Below the pieces are notes generated by a model. It was not told the DNA's origin. It saw only the letters and a list, made by a program, of their open reading frames with translations, and ran no database searches. From Streptomyces sp. NBC_00490 (GTDB lineage: Bacteria > Actinomycetota > Actinomycetes > Streptomycetales > Streptomycetaceae), in NCBI RefSeq assembly GCF_036013645.1, contig NZ_CP107870.1:62001-126000 (forward strand): a DNA stretch of 64,000 nucleotides, written 5' to 3'. Shown here piece after piece: positions 51,344-61,944 of this stretch. Numbering within the stretch: the first letter of the stretch is position 1; every line of letters begins with the position of its first letter. The position numbers were made by a program, and so were the translations under genes.

Positions 51344-52401
51344 CCGAAGCACACGCGATCGCCGGGGTCCCCATGAGGTGGGTGGGCCCCCTCCGCATTT
51401 CGGGGAACGTCGCCAACACCGAGACCCACGTCCCGCTCGCCACCTACGAGTCCCCGCTGTGGCCCTCCGTCGGCCGCGGCGCGAAGGTCTCCCGGCTGGC
51501 CGAGAAGGGCATCGTCGCCACCCTCGTCGACGAGCGGATGACCCGCTCGGTCCTCGTCGAGGCGACCGACGCGCTGACCGCGCTCACCGCCGCGCGGACC
51601 ATCGAGGCGCGCATCGACGAGCTGCGCGAAGTGGTGCGCGGCTGCAGCCGGTTCGCCCAGCTGATCGGCATCCGGCACGAGATCAACGCCAACCTGCTGT
51701 TCATCCGGTTCGAGTTCTCCACCGGCGACGCCTCCGGCCACAACATGGCCACCCTCGCCTCCGACGCGCTCCTCGCGCACCTGCTGGAGACCGTCCCGGG
51801 CATCTCCTACGGGTCGATCTCCGGCAACTACTGCTCGGACAAGAAGGCCACCGCCATCAACGGCATCCTCGGCCGCGGCAAGAACGTCGTCACCGAGCTG
51901 CTCGTACCGCGCGACGTCGTCGCCGACGTCCTGCACACCACGGCCGCGAAGATCGTCGAGCTGAACATCCGCAAGAACCTGCTCGGCACCCTCCTCGCCG
52001 GCGGCATCCGCTCGGCCAACGCCCACTACGCGAACATGCTGCTCGCGTTCTATCTGGCGACCGGCCAGGACGCGGCCAACATCATCGAGGGCTCGCAGGG
52101 CGTCGTCATGGCCGAGGACCGCGACGGCGACCTCTACTTCGCCTGCACCCTGCCCAACCTGATCGTCGGCACGGTCGGCAACGGCAAGGGCCTCGGCTTC
52201 GTCGAGACGAACCTGACCCGGCTCGGCTGCCGGGCCGAGGGCGCGCCCGGCGAGAACGCCCGCCGGCTCGCCGTCCTCGCCGCGGCGACCGTGTTGTGCG
52301 GTGAGCTCTCGCTGCTCGCGGCGCAGACGAACCCCGGCGAACTCATGCGCGCGCACATCCAGCTGGAACGCGACAACAAGACCGCAAAGGTTGGTGTATG
52401 A
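51340..52401 (+). CDS. Hydroxymethylglutaryl-CoA reductase
   Basis: A 353-residue HMG-CoA reductase resembling the class I catalytic domain. SGNYCSDKKATAINGILGRG carries the conserved Lys and Asn, the cofactor and substrate region reads FSTGDASGHNMATLAS, and GTVGNGKGLGFVETN lies further on. It lacks any membrane anchor, as in other soluble bacterial enzymes. It reduces HMG-CoA to mevalonate, normally with NADPH. ATGA-coupled to the isomerase and followed after three bases by HMG-CoA synthase. Confidence 0.95.
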   Translation: MTEAHAIAGVPMRWVGPLRISGNVANTETHVPLATYESPLWPSVGRGAKVSRLAEKGIVATLVDERMTRSVLVEATDALTALTAARTIEARIDELREVVRGCSRFAQLIGIRHEINANLLFIRFEFSTGDASGHNMATLASDALLAHLLETVPGISYGSISGNYCSDKKATAINGILGRGKNVVTELLVPRDVVADVLHTTAAKIVELNIRKNLLGTLLAGGIRSANAHYANMLLAFYLATGQDAANIIEGSQGVVMAEDRDGDLYFACTLPNLIVGTVGNGKGLGFVETNLTRLGCRAEGAPGENARRLAVLAAATVLCGELSLLAAQTNPGELMRAHIQLERDNKTAKVGV

Positions 52402-52404
52402 GGC

Positions 52405-53574
52405 ATGTCCATATCCATCGGAATCCATGATCTGTCGTTCGCGACGAGCGAGTTCGTCCTGCCGCACACGGCCCTCGCGGACTACAACGGCACCGAGATC
52501 GGCAAGTACCACGTGGGCATCGGCCAGGAGTCGATGAGCGTGCCCGCCGCGGACGAGGACATCGTGACCATGGCCGCGACGGCGGCCGCGCCGATCATCG
52601 CCCGGCACGGCAAGGACCGTATCCGCACGGTGGTGTTCGCCACCGAGTCCTCGATCGACCAGGCGAAGTCGGCCGGTATCTACGTCCATTCGCTGATCGG
52701 TCTGCCCTCGGCGACCCGCGTCGTCGAGCTGAAGCAGGCCTGCTACGGGGCGACGGCGGCCCTGCAGTTCGCCATCGGCCTGGTGCAGCGCGACCCCGCC
52801 CAGCAGGTCCTGGTGATCGCGAGCGACGTCTCCAAGTACGAGCTGGACAGCCCGGGTGAGGCGACCCAGGGTGCGTCGGCGGTGGCCATGCTGGTCAGCG
52901 TGGACCCCGCGCTGGTGCGGATCGAGGACCCGTCCGGTCTGTTCACCGCCGACGTCATGGACTTCTGGCGGCCGAACTACCTCTCCACCGCGCTCGTCGA
53001 CGGACAGGAGTCCATCGGCGCGTACCTCCAGGCCGTGGAGGGCACCTGGAAGGACTACTCGGAGCAGGGCGGCCGCGCGCTCGAGGAGTTCGCCGCGTTC
53101 TGCTACCACCAGCCGTTCACGAAGATGGCGTACAAGGCCCACCGCCATCTGCTGAACTACTGCGGCTACGACACCGACAAGGACGTCATCGCGGGCGCCC
53201 TCGGCCAGACCACGGCGTACAACACCGTGATCGGCAACAGCTACACGGCGTCGGTGTACCTGGGCCTGGCCGCGCTCCTGGACCAGGCGGACGACCTGAC
53301 CGGCCGTCCGCTCGCCTTCCTCAGCTACGGCTCCGGCTCCGTCGCCGAGTTCTTCGCCGGGACCGTGGTCGCCGGCTACCAGGACCACCTGCGCACCGAG
53401 GCGAACCTCGAGGCGATCTCGCGGCGCAAGACGGTCGACTACGCCGGCTACCGCGAACTGCACGAGTGGACGTTCCCGACCGACGGCGGCGACCACGCCA
53501 CCCCGGAGCAGACCACCGGACCGTTCCGGCTGGCCGGGATCAGCGGCCACAAGCGGATCTACCAGACGCGTTAG
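52405..53574 (+). CDS. Hydroxymethylglutaryl-CoA synthase
   Basis: A 389-residue thiolase-fold enzyme with the catalytic Cys in LKQACYGATAALQFA, an early Glu in FATESSIDQAKSA, and the later HQPFTKMAYKAHRHL. It condenses acetyl-CoA with acetoacetyl-CoA to HMG-CoA. The acetoacetyl-CoA is supplied by the NphT7-like enzyme encoded 96 bp downstream. The last six bases of the intergenic junction contain its own weak ribosome site; it is clearly in the operon. Confidence 0.95.
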   Translation: MSISIGIHDLSFATSEFVLPHTALADYNGTEIGKYHVGIGQESMSVPAADEDIVTMAATAAAPIIARHGKDRIRTVVFATESSIDQAKSAGIYVHSLIGLPSATRVVELKQACYGATAALQFAIGLVQRDPAQQVLVIASDVSKYELDSPGEATQGASAVAMLVSVDPALVRIEDPSGLFTADVMDFWRPNYLSTALVDGQESIGAYLQAVEGTWKDYSEQGGRALEEFAAFCYHQPFTKMAYKAHRHLLNYCGYDTDKDVIAGALGQTTAYNTVIGNSYTASVYLGLAALLDQADDLTGRPLAFLSYGSGSVAEFFAGTVVAGYQDHLRTEANLEAISRRKTVDYAGYRELHEWTFPTDGGDHATPEQTTGPFRLAGISGHKRIYQTR

Positions 53575-53670
53575 AGCGTCTCGCGGGCATGTGGGCGGCC
53601 ATCGCGCGCCGCCCGCCCGTCGGCCCCTTCGTACAGCCATTCACCGACCACTTGAGGGGAGGGCAGCCGC

Positions 53671-54687
53671 ATGACAGAGGCAACGTTCCCGGGCCCCGGC
53701 AGCCCTATGAAGGACATCAGGATCCTCGGCACGGGTGCTTATGTGCCGGAGCGGATCGTCTCCAACGACGAGGTCGGCGCGCCGGCCGGGGTCGACGACG
53801 CCTGGATCACCCGTAAGACCGCGATCCGGGAACGGCGCTGGGCCGCCCCCGGCCAGGCCACGTCCGACCTGGCGACGGCCGCGGCGCGTGCCGCGATGAA
53901 GTCGGCGGGCGTCACCGCCGAGCAGCTGTCCATGATCGTGGTCGCCACGTCCACGCCGGACCGGCCGCAGCCGCCGACGGCGGCCTATGTGCAGCGCAAC
54001 CTCGGTGCCGCCAGCACCGCGGCGTTCGACGTCAACGCGGTGTGCTCCGGCACGGTGTTCGCGCTCTCCGCGGTCGGCAGCGTGGTGCTGCGGCGCGGCG
54101 GCTACGCGCTGGTGATCGGCGCGGACACGTACTCGCGCATCCTGGACCCGGCCGACCGCAGGACGGTCGTCCTGTTCGGCGACGGCGCGGGCGCCATGGT
54201 CCTCGGTCCGACCACGCAGGGCCCGGTCGTGCGGCATGTCGCCCTGCACACCTTCGGCGCCCTCTCAGACCTGATCCAGGTGCCCGCGGGCGGCAGCAGG
54301 CAGCCCCTGGACCACGCCGGCCTGGACGCCGGGCTGCAGTACTTCGCGATGGACGGGCGGGAGGTGCGCCGGTTCGTCATGGAGCAACTGCCGCAGCTGG
54401 TGAAGGGGTTCCTCCACGAGGCCGGTGTCGAGGCCGCGGACATCAGCCACTTCATCCCGCACCAGGCCAACGGTGCCATGCTCGACGACGTCTTCGCGGA
54501 CCTGGCCCTCCCCCGCGCCACCATGCACCGCACGGTCACGCACTACGGCAACACGGGCGCCGCCTCCATCCCGATCACCCTCGACGCGGCCGTCCGCGAG
54601 GGCGCCTTCCGCCCCGGCGAGCTGGTCCTGCTGGCCGGGTTCGGCGGGGGCATGGCCGCGAGTTTCGCCCTGATCGAGTGGGGGTGA
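53671..54687 (+). CDS. nphT7: Acetoacetyl-CoA synthase, NphT7-type KAS III
   Basis: A 338-residue KAS III-fold enzyme nearly matching NphT7 as I recall it (LGTGAYVPERIVSNDEVGAP, VATSTPDRPQPPTAAYVQ, FGDGAGAMVLGPT). The catalytic Cys125, His264 (in PHQAN) and Asn294 are present. It condenses malonyl-CoA with acetyl-CoA irreversibly, feeding HMG-CoA synthase without a thiolase. ATG 53671 has GGAGGG upstream; an internal ATG at 53707 would match the shorter NphT7 N-terminus. It marks this as a naphterpin-type mevalonate operon. Confidence 0.95.
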   Translation: MTEATFPGPGSPMKDIRILGTGAYVPERIVSNDEVGAPAGVDDAWITRKTAIRERRWAAPGQATSDLATAAARAAMKSAGVTAEQLSMIVVATSTPDRPQPPTAAYVQRNLGAASTAAFDVNAVCSGTVFALSAVGSVVLRRGGYALVIGADTYSRILDPADRRTVVLFGDGAGAMVLGPTTQGPVVRHVALHTFGALSDLIQVPAGGSRQPLDHAGLDAGLQYFAMDGREVRRFVMEQLPQLVKGFLHEAGVEAADISHFIPHQANGAMLDDVFADLALPRATMHRTVTHYGNTGAASIPITLDAAVREGAFRPGELVLLAGFGGGMAASFALIEWG

Positions 54688-54778
54688 GGGGTCCTCGCGG
54701 ACTCCGCCCCGATCCGACGCACGGTTCCTGACCCCCGTAGAGATCCCCTGCCGAAAGCCCTGTTGAAAGGTTGCATCC

Positions 54779-55369
54779 ATGGCGCTCGTGCTCGACGCCG
54801 CCGCCCAGGACCTCCTCTTCCGTGAGGCCCGCACGGCCAACACCTTCACCGACGAGCCGGTGACCGACGAGCAGATCGAGGCGATCTACGACCTCGTCAA
54901 GTACGGTCCGACCTCCTCCAACCAGAGCCCGCTGCGCATCACCCTGGTCCGCTCCCCCGAGGCCCGTGAGCGCCTGGTGCGGCGCATGGCCGAACCCAAC
55001 CGCGCGAAGACCGCCGGCGCCCCGCTGGTCGCGATCCTCTCCACGGACAACGAGTTCCACGAGGAGCTGCACAAGCTGGTCCCGCACTTCCCCCAGGTGA
55101 AGGATCTCCTCTACGCGGAGCGTCCGACCCGGGAGGCGTCCGCCGTCCTCAACGGCGCCCTGCAGGCCGCGTACTTCATCATCGGCATCCGTGCCGCCGG
55201 CCTCGCCGCGGGCCCGATGAGCGGCTTCGACGCCGCGGGCGTCCAGAAGGAGTTCCTGGACGACGACCACACCCCGCTGATGGTCGTCAACATCGGCAGG
55301 CCGGGCCCGGACGCCTGGTTCCCGCGCGCTCCGCGTCTGGACATCGACGAGGTCATCACGACCGTCTGA
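54779..55369 (+). CDS. RutE-like nitroreductase family protein (malonic semialdehyde reductase type)
   Basis: A 196-residue FMN-type nitroreductase-fold protein. NTFTDEPVTDEQIEAIYDLV, KYGPTSSNQSPLRI and GPMSGFDAAGVQKEFL fit the RutE/malonic semialdehyde reductase subgroup. It follows the acetoacetyl-CoA synthase on the same strand with a good GAAAGG-type ribosome site, and a strong terminator comes next. A role in reducing a quinone, nitroso or diazo intermediate is possible, but so is an unrelated housekeeping role. Confidence 0.85.
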   Translation: MALVLDAAAQDLLFREARTANTFTDEPVTDEQIEAIYDLVKYGPTSSNQSPLRITLVRSPEARERLVRRMAEPNRAKTAGAPLVAILSTDNEFHEELHKLVPHFPQVKDLLYAERPTREASAVLNGALQAAYFIIGIRAAGLAAGPMSGFDAAGVQKEFLDDDHTPLMVVNIGRPGPDAWFPRAPRLDIDEVITTV

Positions 55370-55383
55370 GTCCGGTCACGGCG

Positions 55384-55429
55384 AAAGGGCCGGGCGCGGC
55401 GAGCATCTGCTCGCCGCGCCCGGCCCTTT
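55384..55429. terminator. Strong bidirectional terminator
   Basis: A 22-bp inverted repeat with a 2-nt loop (AAAGGGCCGGGCG... at 55384 pairing to ...CGCCCGGCCCTTT at 55429), closed by A-tract and T-tract on either side. It is placed between the convergent mevalonate-side gene (stop 55369) and the leftward small gene (stop 55454), so it serves both directions. Confidence 0.9.
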
Positions 55430-55453
55430 TCGGCCGTCCGGCGCCCGTGGCGG

Positions 55454-55780
55454 TCAGCCGCGTTCGCGGGCGCTGTGTTCGTATGCGGGCCATACGTCGC
55501 GCACGAGTTGTAGTTCCTGCGGGGTCAGTGGTATGTCCTCACGCAGCCGCTCGGGGTGCGCCGGCGGCGGCCCGCCGACCCCTGGCGGCAGCACCAGGAA
55601 CCTGCCCTGCGCGTAGCGCACCAGGCGGTTCTGGGAGCGGGTGGCGGTACGGGGCGGGTCCATGGCCTGCAACGCCTCGGGGCCCACGTAGACGGCGCCG
55701 TAGGACGCCAGGCCCCGCCACAGAGGCCGCAGGCAGCGGTTGACCATCACCCGTAGAACACCACGCAGCATCCGAATCAT
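55454..55780 (-). CDS. Small basic hypothetical protein, DUF6059-like
   Basis: A 108-residue protein with an Arg-rich N-terminal helix (MIRMLRGVLRVMVNRCLRPL), then WRGLASYGAVYVGPEAL, and a Pro-rich C-terminus (LPPGVGGPPPAHPERL). This layout recalls the small DUF6059 proteins found in Streptomyces biosynthetic loci, whose function is not known; the match is tentative. ATG 55780 has GGAGG at 7 nt. It is the last leftward gene after the SAM-cycle operon, but a 219-bp gap (55781-55999, no gene seen) separates it from the 42-residue ORF. Confidence 0.65.
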   Translation of the reverse strand: MIRMLRGVLRVMVNRCLRPLWRGLASYGAVYVGPEALQAMDPPRTATRSQNRLVRYAQGRFLVLPPGVGGPPPAHPERLREDIPLTPQELQLVRDVWPAYEHSARERG

Positions 55781-55999
55781 GACTGCACCTCCACGCCTCC
55801 ACTCGTCGTTTCCTAAAGAGATTCGCAAGGTTCACTCGTGGACCGGTGGAGAGAACTTGGTGCGCGCTTGTGCGGTTTTCGGCCACGCACGCCGTACCGC
55901 GACACGGCGTACGGACATGACGAACGGACATGACGAAGAGGCGCGCTGCGGTGTGCAGCGCGCCTCGTGGGTGGGGCGGACGGGAACGTCGGAGGTGGC

Positions 56000-56128
56000 T
56001 CAGTCGATGCCGCGTACGACGTGGGGCTCCCAGCTGTCGTCCTCGTCGATGCCGGCGAGCCGGAGCGGCGGGGCGAGGGCCGGGACGTCGTGGGACTGTC
56101 TGCTGTCCTCCTCCAGAATGTCGTACAC
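56000..56128 (-). CDS. 42-residue acidic peptide
   Basis: A short ORF beginning GTG 56128 with an excellent ribosome site (AAGGAGGATCAG). The product starts MYDILEEDSRQSHDV, has a central Pro/Leu stretch (PALAPPLRLAGI) and ends DEDDSWEPHVVRGID. It contains no Cys and no obvious leader/core boundary. It begins 23 bases after the ahcY stop in the same direction, so it is probably co-translated. Possible roles are a protein-binding peptide, chaperone or small regulator. Confidence 0.6.
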   Translation of the reverse strand: MYDILEEDSRQSHDVPALAPPLRLAGIDEDDSWEPHVVRGID

Positions 56129-56151
56129 CTGATCCTCCTTGCCGGGTCGGC

Positions 56152-57561
56152 TCAGTAGCGGTAGTGGTCCGGCTTGTACGGTCCGTCGACGTCGACGCCG
56201 ATGTAGGAGGCCTGCTCCGGGCGCAGCGTCGTCAGCTTCACGCCGAGCGCGTCCAGGTGGAGGCGGGCGACCTTCTCGTCCAGGTGCTTGGGCAGCGTGT
56301 AGACGCCGATCGGGTACTCGGCCTGCTTGGTGTACAGCTCGATCTGGGCCAGCGTCTGGTCCGCGAACGAGTTGGACATCACGAACGAGGGGTGGCCGGT
56401 GGCGTTGCCCAGGTTCAGCAGGCGGCCCTCGGACAGGACGATCAGGACCTTGCCGTCGGGGAACTTCCAGGTGTGGACCTGGGGCTTGACCTCGTCCTTG
56501 ACGATGCCCGGCACGCTCGCGAGGCCGGCCATGTCGATCTCGTTGTCGAAGTGGCCGATGTTCCCGACGATGGCCTGGTGCTTCATCCTGGCCATGTCGG
56601 CGGCCATGATGATGTCCTTGTTGCCGGTCGTGGTGATGAAGATGTCGGCGGTCTCGACGACCTCGTCCAGCGTGGTCACCTGGTAGCCGTCCATGGCCGC
56701 CTGAAGGGCGCAGATCGGGTCGACCTCGGTGACGATGACCCGGGCGCCCTGACCGCGCAGCGACTCCGCACTGCCCTTGCCGACGTCGCCGTAGCCGAAC
56801 ACGACCGCGGTCTTGCCTCCGATGAGGACGTCGGTGGCCCGGTTGATGCCGTCGATGAGGGAGTGGCGGCAGCCGTACTTGTTGTCGAACTTCGACTTCG
56901 TCACGGCGTCGTTCACGTTGATCGCCGGGAACAGCAGCACCCCGTCGCGCTGCATCTCGTACAGGCGGTGCACACCGGTGGTGGTCTCCTCGGACACCCC
57001 GCGGATCTCCGAGGCGATCCGCGTCCAGTCCAGCGGGCTCTTCTCCAACAGGGCGCGCACCACGGCCAGTTCCTCGTTCTCGGCGACCGGCAGCTCACCC
57101 GTCTTGCGGTACTCGACGCCCTTGTGGACGAGAAGGGTGGCGTCACCGCCGTCGTCGAGGATCATGTTCGGGCCGGCGTGCCCGGGCCAGGTGAGGGCCT
57201 GCTCGGTGCACCACCAGTACTCCTCCAGCGTCTCGCCCTTCCAGGCGAACACCGGGATACCGGCGGCGGCGATGGCGGCGGCCGCGTGGTCCTGGGTGGA
57301 GAAGATGTTGCAGGACACCCAGCGGACCTCGGCGCCCAGGGCGACCAGCGTCTCGATGAGGACGGCGGTCTGCACCGTCATGTGGAGCGAGCCGGTGATC
57401 CGGGCACCGGCGAGCGGCTGCGTCTCGGCGTACTCCCTGCGGATCGCCATCAGGCCGGGCATCTCGTGCTCGGCGAGGGTGATCTCCTTGCGGCCGAACT
57501 CGGCGAGGGAGAGGTCGGCGACCTTGAAGTCCGTGAAGTCAGCGCTGGGCTGCGAGGGCAT
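56152..57561 (-). CDS. ahcY: S-adenosylhomocysteine hydrolase
   Basis: A 469-residue NAD-dependent enzyme. The NAD-binding loop is [20 protein letters not shown], the substrate region includes [20 protein letters not shown], and the protein ends in the canonical KPDHYRY. It splits SAH to adenosine and homocysteine, relieving product inhibition of methyltransferases. ATG 57561 is selected because AAGGAG lies 8 nt upstream; it overlaps the metF 3' end by 23 bp. Adenosine is handled by the PfkB kinase encoded further upstream. Confidence 0.96.
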   Translation of the reverse strand: MPSQPSADFTDFKVADLSLAEFGRKEITLAEHEMPGLMAIRREYAETQPLAGARITGSLHMTVQTAVLIETLVALGAEVRWVSCNIFSTQDHAAAAIAAAGIPVFAWKGETLEEYWWCTEQALTWPGHAGPNMILDDGGDATLLVHKGVEYRKTGELPVAENEELAVVRALLEKSPLDWTRIASEIRGVSEETTTGVHRLYEMQRDGVLLFPAINVNDAVTKSKFDNKYGCRHSLIDGINRATDVLIGGKTAVVFGYGDVGKGSAESLRGQGARVIVTEVDPICALQAAMDGYQVTTLDEVVETADIFITTTGNKDIIMAADMARMKHQAIVGNIGHFDNEIDMAGLASVPGIVKDEVKPQVHTWKFPDGKVLIVLSEGRLLNLGNATGHPSFVMSNSFADQTLAQIELYTKQAEYPIGVYTLPKHLDEKVARLHLDALGVKLTTLRPEQASYIGVDVDGPYKPDHYRY

Positions 57562-58444
57562 GCTGGGCACTCCTTGAGTTCAGTACGTCGCGGTGGATTT
57601 CGAGCGTCGCCGTCGAGCGGTTCAGCGTGATGTAGTGCAGCCCCGGGGCGCCCTCGGCGAGGAGCCGCTCGGCCATCGCGGTGGCGTACTCGACGCCGAT
57701 GCGGTGGCCGTCCGCGGGGTTGTCGCGCACCGCGTCCAGGCGGTGCGCCAGGTCCTCGGGGAAGGCGGCTCCGCTGAGCTCGGCGAAGCGGGTGATCTGG
57801 CGTACGTCGGTGGCCGGCATGATCTCCGGGATGATCGGGGTGTCGCAGCCCGCGGCAGCCACCCGGTCGCGCAGCCGCAGATAGTCCTCGACGTGGAAGA
57901 ACATCTGGGTGATGGCGTAGTCGGCGCCCGCCCTGCACTTGGCGACGAAGTGCCGGATCTCGCTGTCCCAGTCCGCCGAGCGCGGATGCCGTTCCGGGAA
58001 GGCGGCCACACCGACGCTGAACTCCCCCGACTCCTTGACCAGACGCACCAGTTCGTCGGCGTGGGTGAAGCCGTCGGGGTGCGGGATCCAGGGGGCGTTC
58101 GGGTCGCCGGGCGGGTCCCCGCGCAGGACGAGGACGTCCCGGACGCCGGCGTCGGCGTACTGGCCGATGATGTGCCGCAGTTCGGCCACCGAGTGGCCGA
58201 CCGCGGTCAGATGGGCGACGGGGCGCAGGGTCGTGTCGGTCGCGATCCGTTTGGTCACCTCGACGGTGCGGTCCCGGGAGGATCCGCCGGCCCCGTAGGT
58301 GACCGAGACGAAGCTCGGCGCGAGCGGCTCGATCCGGCGGATCGCCTCCCACAGGGTCCGCTCCCCCTTGGCCGTCTTCGGCGGGAAGAACTCGAAGGAG
58401 AACGACGGGGTCCCTCTGTCGAGGATGTCGCGCAGGGTGCTCAT
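57539..58444 (-). CDS. metF: Methylenetetrahydrofolate reductase
   Basis: A 301-residue FAD-dependent TIM-barrel enzyme. [18 protein letters not shown] opens the barrel, and [16 protein letters not shown] and [12 protein letters not shown] are family signatures. It makes 5-methyl-THF for methionine synthase. The start overlaps the metH stop as ATGA, tying the two steps together. Confidence 0.96.
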   Translation of the reverse strand: MSTLRDILDRGTPSFSFEFFPPKTAKGERTLWEAIRRIEPLAPSFVSVTYGAGGSSRDRTVEVTKRIATDTTLRPVAHLTAVGHSVAELRHIIGQYADAGVRDVLVLRGDPPGDPNAPWIPHPDGFTHADELVRLVKESGEFSVGVAAFPERHPRSADWDSEIRHFVAKCRAGADYAITQMFFHVEDYLRLRDRVAAAGCDTPIIPEIMPATDVRQITRFAELSGAAFPEDLAHRLDAVRDNPADGHRIGVEYATAMAERLLAEGAPGLHYITLNRSTATLEIHRDVLNSRSAQHALAAQR

Positions 58445-61400
58445 TCCCGGCCTCCGGCGTTGAAGTAGCTGGCCTCGGGGTGGTGCAGGACGATCGCGTC
58501 CGTGGACTGCTCGGGGTGCAGCTGGAACTCCTCGGACAGATGGACGCCGATGCGCTCCGGCTGGAGCAGGTCGGCGATCTTCGCGCGGTCCTCCAGGTCG
58601 GGGCAGGCCGGGTAGCCGAGGGAGTAGCGGCAACCCTGGTACTCGGTGCGGAACATGCCGTCCAGCGAGCCCGGGTCGCCCGCGGCGATACCGAGCTCGT
58701 CGCGCACGCGGGCGTGCCAGTACTCGGCGAGTGCCTCGGCCAACTGGACGGACAGGCCGTGCAGTTCGAGGTAGTCGCGGTAGGCGTTGGCCTCGAACAG
58801 CTTGGCTGTCTCCTCGCCGATGCGGGAGCCGACGGTGACGATCTGGAGGCCGACGACGTCCGTCTCCCCCGACTCCTCCGGGCGGAAGAAGTCGGCGAGG
58901 CACAGTCCGCGGCCGCGGCGCTGGCGCGGGAAGGAGAAGCGGGTCAGTTCGGATCGGTTCTCGTCGAGCAGGATCAGGTCGTCGCCTTTGGAGACGGCGC
59001 GGAAGTAGCCGTGCACGACGGCCGCTTCGAGCAGGTTCTCCGTCTGGAGCCGGTCGAGCCAGCCCCGCAGCCGGGGACGTCCCTCGGTCTCGACGAGTTC
59101 CTCGTACGTGGGCCCGTCGCCCTTGCGGGTCTGCTTGAGGCCCCACTGGCCCTTGAAGAGGGCGCCCTCGTCGAGCCAGGACGCGTACTCCTTGAGCTGG
59201 ATGCCCTTGACGACGCGGGTTCCCCAGAACGGGGGCGTGGGCACGGGGTTGTCGACGGCGACATCGGAGCGCCCCCGTTCGGGGCTGTCCGCCACGACGG
59301 CGGCCGCGGTCGCGGTGCTCTTGACCCGCCGCTGCTTCAGCTCGGGCAGCTTGGCTCCGGGGACACCCCGCTTGACGGCGATGAGCGCGTCCATGAGGCG
59401 CAGGCCCTCGAAGGCGTCGCGGGCGTAGCGGACCTCGCCCTCGTAGATCTCGTGCAGGTCCTGCTCGACGTAGGCACGGGTGAGCGCGGCTCCGCCGAGG
59501 ATCACCGGGAAGTCGGCCGCCAGCCCGCGCTGGTTGAGCTCCTCCAGGTTCTCCTTCATGATCACCGTGGACTTCACCAGCAGCCCCGACATGCCGATCA
59601 CATCGGCCTTGTGCTCCACGGCCGCCTCGAGGATCGCGGAGACCGGCTGCTTGATACCGATGTTGACCACGTTGTAGCCGTTGTTGGTCAGGATGATGTC
59701 GACGAGGTTCTTGCCGATGTCGTGCACGTCGCCGCGGACCGTGGCCAGCACGATCGTGCCCTTGCCCTCGTCGTCCGTCTTCTCCATGTGCGGTTCGAGA
59801 TGGGCGACGGCGGTCTTCATCACCTCGGCGGACTGGAGCACGAACGGCAGCTGCATCTGGCCGGAGCCGAACAGCTCACCGACGACCTTCATACCCTCCA
59901 GGAGGGTGTCGTTGACGATGTCCAGAGCGGGACGTTCCTGGAGAGCCGCGTCCAGATCCTGGTCGAGGCCGTTCTTCTCGCCGTCGATGATGCGGCGCTT
60001 GAGACGCTCCTCCAGCGGCAGGGCGGCCAGTTCCTCGGCCTTGCCCGCCTTCAGCGACTTCGCGGTGGCGCCCTCGAACAGCGCCATCAGCTTCTGCAGC
60101 GGATCATAACCCTCGGCGCGCCGGTCGTAGATCAGGTCGAGGGCGGTCTGCACCTCTTCCTCGCTGAACCGGGCGATCGGCAGGATCTTGGAGGCGTGCA
60201 CGATCGCCGAGTCCAACCCGGCCTTCGTGCACTCGTCCAGGAACACCGAGTTGAGCAGGATCCGGGCGGCCGGGTTGAGGCCGAAGGAGATGTTCGACAG
60301 ACCCAGAGTGGTCTGCACATCCGGGTGGCGGCGCTTGAGCTCGCGGATCGCCTCGATGGTGGCGATGCCGTCCTTGCGGGACTCCTCCTGACCGGTGCAG
60401 ATGGTGAAGGTCAGGGTGTCGATGAGGATGTCCGACTCGTGGATGCCCCAGTTCCCGGTCAGGTCCTCGATGAGCCGCTCGGCGATGGCGACCTTGTGCT
60501 CCGGGGTGCGGGCCTGGCCCTCCTCGTCGATGGTCAGCGCGATCAGCGCGGCACCGTGCTCCTGGGCGAGCTTGGTGACCTTCGCGAAGCGGGACTCGGG
60601 GCCGTCGCCGTCCTCGTAGTTGACGGAGTTGATGACCGCACGCCCGCCGAGCTTCTCCAGCCCGGCCCGGATGACCGGCACCTCGGTGGAGTCCAGCACG
60701 ATCGGCAGGGTGGAGGCGGTGGCGAACCGGCCGGCCAGCTCCTCCATGTCGGCGACACCGTCACGGCCGACGTAGTCCACGCACAGGTCCAGCATGTGCG
60801 CGCCCTCGCGGATCTGATCCCGGGCCATCTCCACACAGTCGTCCCAGCGGCCCTCCAGCATCGCCTCACGGAACTTCTTCGACCCGTTCGCGTTCGTCCG
60901 CTCACCGATCGCCATGTACGACGTGTCCTGCCGGAACGGCACCGTCTGATAGAGCGAAGCCGCACCGGGTTCCGGACGCGGATCCCGTGCCGCCGGGGCC
61001 AGTCCGCGTACCCGCTCGACGACCTGGCGCAGATGCTCCGGCGTCGTACCGCAGCAGCCGCCGACGAGCGAAAGGCCGTACTCGCGGACGAAGTTCTCCT
61101 GCGCGTCGGCCAACTCCGGGGCGCCCAACGGGTAGTGGGCGCCGTCCTTGCCGAGCACCGGCAGACCGGCGTTCGGCATGCAGGACAGCTGGATGCGGGA
61201 GTGGCGGGCGAGATAGCGCAGGTGCTCGCTCATCTCGGCGGGCCCGGTCGCGCAGTTCAGGCCGATCATGTCGATGCCGAGCGGTTCCAGCGCGGTCAGC
61301 GCGGCGCCGATCTCCGAACCCAGCAGCATCGTGCCGGTCGTCTCCACCGTCACCGACACGATGAGCGGCAGGTCCAGGCCGAGTGCCTCAAGGCCGCGGC

Positions 61401-61944
61401 GGGCGCCGAGAACGGCGGCCTTGGTCTGGAGGAGGTCCTGGGTGGTCTCGACGAGCAGGGCGTCGGCGCCGCCCGCGACCAGGCCCTCGGCGTTCTGCTG
61501 GAAGGCGTCGCGCAGGGTGGTGTACGGGGCGTGGCCGAGCGTGGGCAGCTTGGTGCCGGGGCCGATCGAGCCGAGGACCCAGCGCTGGCGTCCGTCCCGC
61601 GCGGTGTACTCGTCGGCCACCTCGCGGGCCACGCGGGCGCCGGCTTCGGAGAGTTCGTGGACGCGTTCGGGGATGTCGTACTCGGCGAGGGCCGCGTGGT
61701 TGGCGCCGAAGGTGTTGGTCTCGACGCAGTCGACGCCCGCGTCGAAGTACTCGGCGTGCACCGAGCGCACGATGTCGGGCCGGGTCACGTTGAGGATCTC
61801 GTTGCAGCCCTCGAGCTGCTGGAAGTCCTCCATCGTGGGGTCCTGGGCCTGGAGCATGGTGCCCATCGCCCCGTCGGCGACCACCACACGGGTGGCGAAG
61901 GCCTCGCGGAGCGCGGCGATGCGGGTGCGGTGGTCAGCGGTCAT
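58441..61944 (-). CDS. metH: Cobalamin-dependent methionine synthase
   Basis: A 1167-residue protein with all four modules in order. The homocysteine-binding domain comes first (about 1-330, [30 protein letters not shown] with the zinc cysteines), then the folate-binding pterin domain (from about 350, [19 protein letters not shown]). The B12 cap and binding domain follow (about 640-880, [20 protein letters not shown]), and last the reactivation domain (about 920-1167). Nothing is missing. It regenerates methionine from homocysteine. ATG 61944 overlaps the kinase stop. Confidence 0.96.
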   Translation of the reverse strand: MTADHRTRIAALREAFATRVVVADGAMGTMLQAQDPTMEDFQQLEGCNEILNVTRPDIVRSVHAEYFDAGVDCVETNTFGANHAALAEYDIPERVHELSEAGARVAREVADEYTARDGRQRWVLGSIGPGTKLPTLGHAPYTTLRDAFQQNAEGLVAGGADALLVETTQDLLQTKAAVLGARRGLEALGLDLPLIVSVTVETTGTMLLGSEIGAALTALEPLGIDMIGLNCATGPAEMSEHLRYLARHSRIQLSCMPNAGLPVLGKDGAHYPLGAPELADAQENFVREYGLSLVGGCCGTTPEHLRQVVERVRGLAPAARDPRPEPGAASLYQTVPFRQDTSYMAIGERTNANGSKKFREAMLEGRWDDCVEMARDQIREGAHMLDLCVDYVGRDGVADMEELAGRFATASTLPIVLDSTEVPVIRAGLEKLGGRAVINSVNYEDGDGPESRFAKVTKLAQEHGAALIALTIDEEGQARTPEHKVAIAERLIEDLTGNWGIHESDILIDTLTFTICTGQEESRKDGIATIEAIRELKRRHPDVQTTLGLSNISFGLNPAARILLNSVFLDECTKAGLDSAIVHASKILPIARFSEEEVQTALDLIYDRRAEGYDPLQKLMALFEGATAKSLKAGKAEELAALPLEERLKRRIIDGEKNGLDQDLDAALQERPALDIVNDTLLEGMKVVGELFGSGQMQLPFVLQSAEVMKTAVAHLEPHMEKTDDEGKGTIVLATVRGDVHDIGKNLVDIILTNNGYNVVNIGIKQPVSAILEAAVEHKADVIGMSGLLVKSTVIMKENLEELNQRGLAADFPVILGGAALTRAYVEQDLHEIYEGEVRYARDAFEGLRLMDALIAVKRGVPGAKLPELKQRRVKSTATAAAVVADSPERGRSDVAVDNPVPTPPFWGTRVVKGIQLKEYASWLDEGALFKGQWGLKQTRKGDGPTYEELVETEGRPRLRGWLDRLQTENLLEAAVVHGYFRAVSKGDDLILLDENRSELTRFSFPRQRRGRGLCLADFFRPEESGETDVVGLQIVTVGSRIGEETAKLFEANAYRDYLELHGLSVQLAEALAEYWHARVRDELGIAAGDPGSLDGMFRTEYQGCRYSLGYPACPDLEDRAKIADLLQPERIGVHLSEEFQLHPEQSTDAIVLHHPEASYFNAGGRE

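Noticed and set aside
50941..53640. An 899-codon minus-strand ORF opposite IDI2, HMGR and HMGS
   Set aside because: Shadow of the mevalonate operon; the plus-strand products carry full catalytic motifs.
56000..56128. RiPP precursor peptide
   Set aside because: No Cys/Ser/Thr-rich core and no maturation enzyme nearby; kept only as a small ORF of unknown role.
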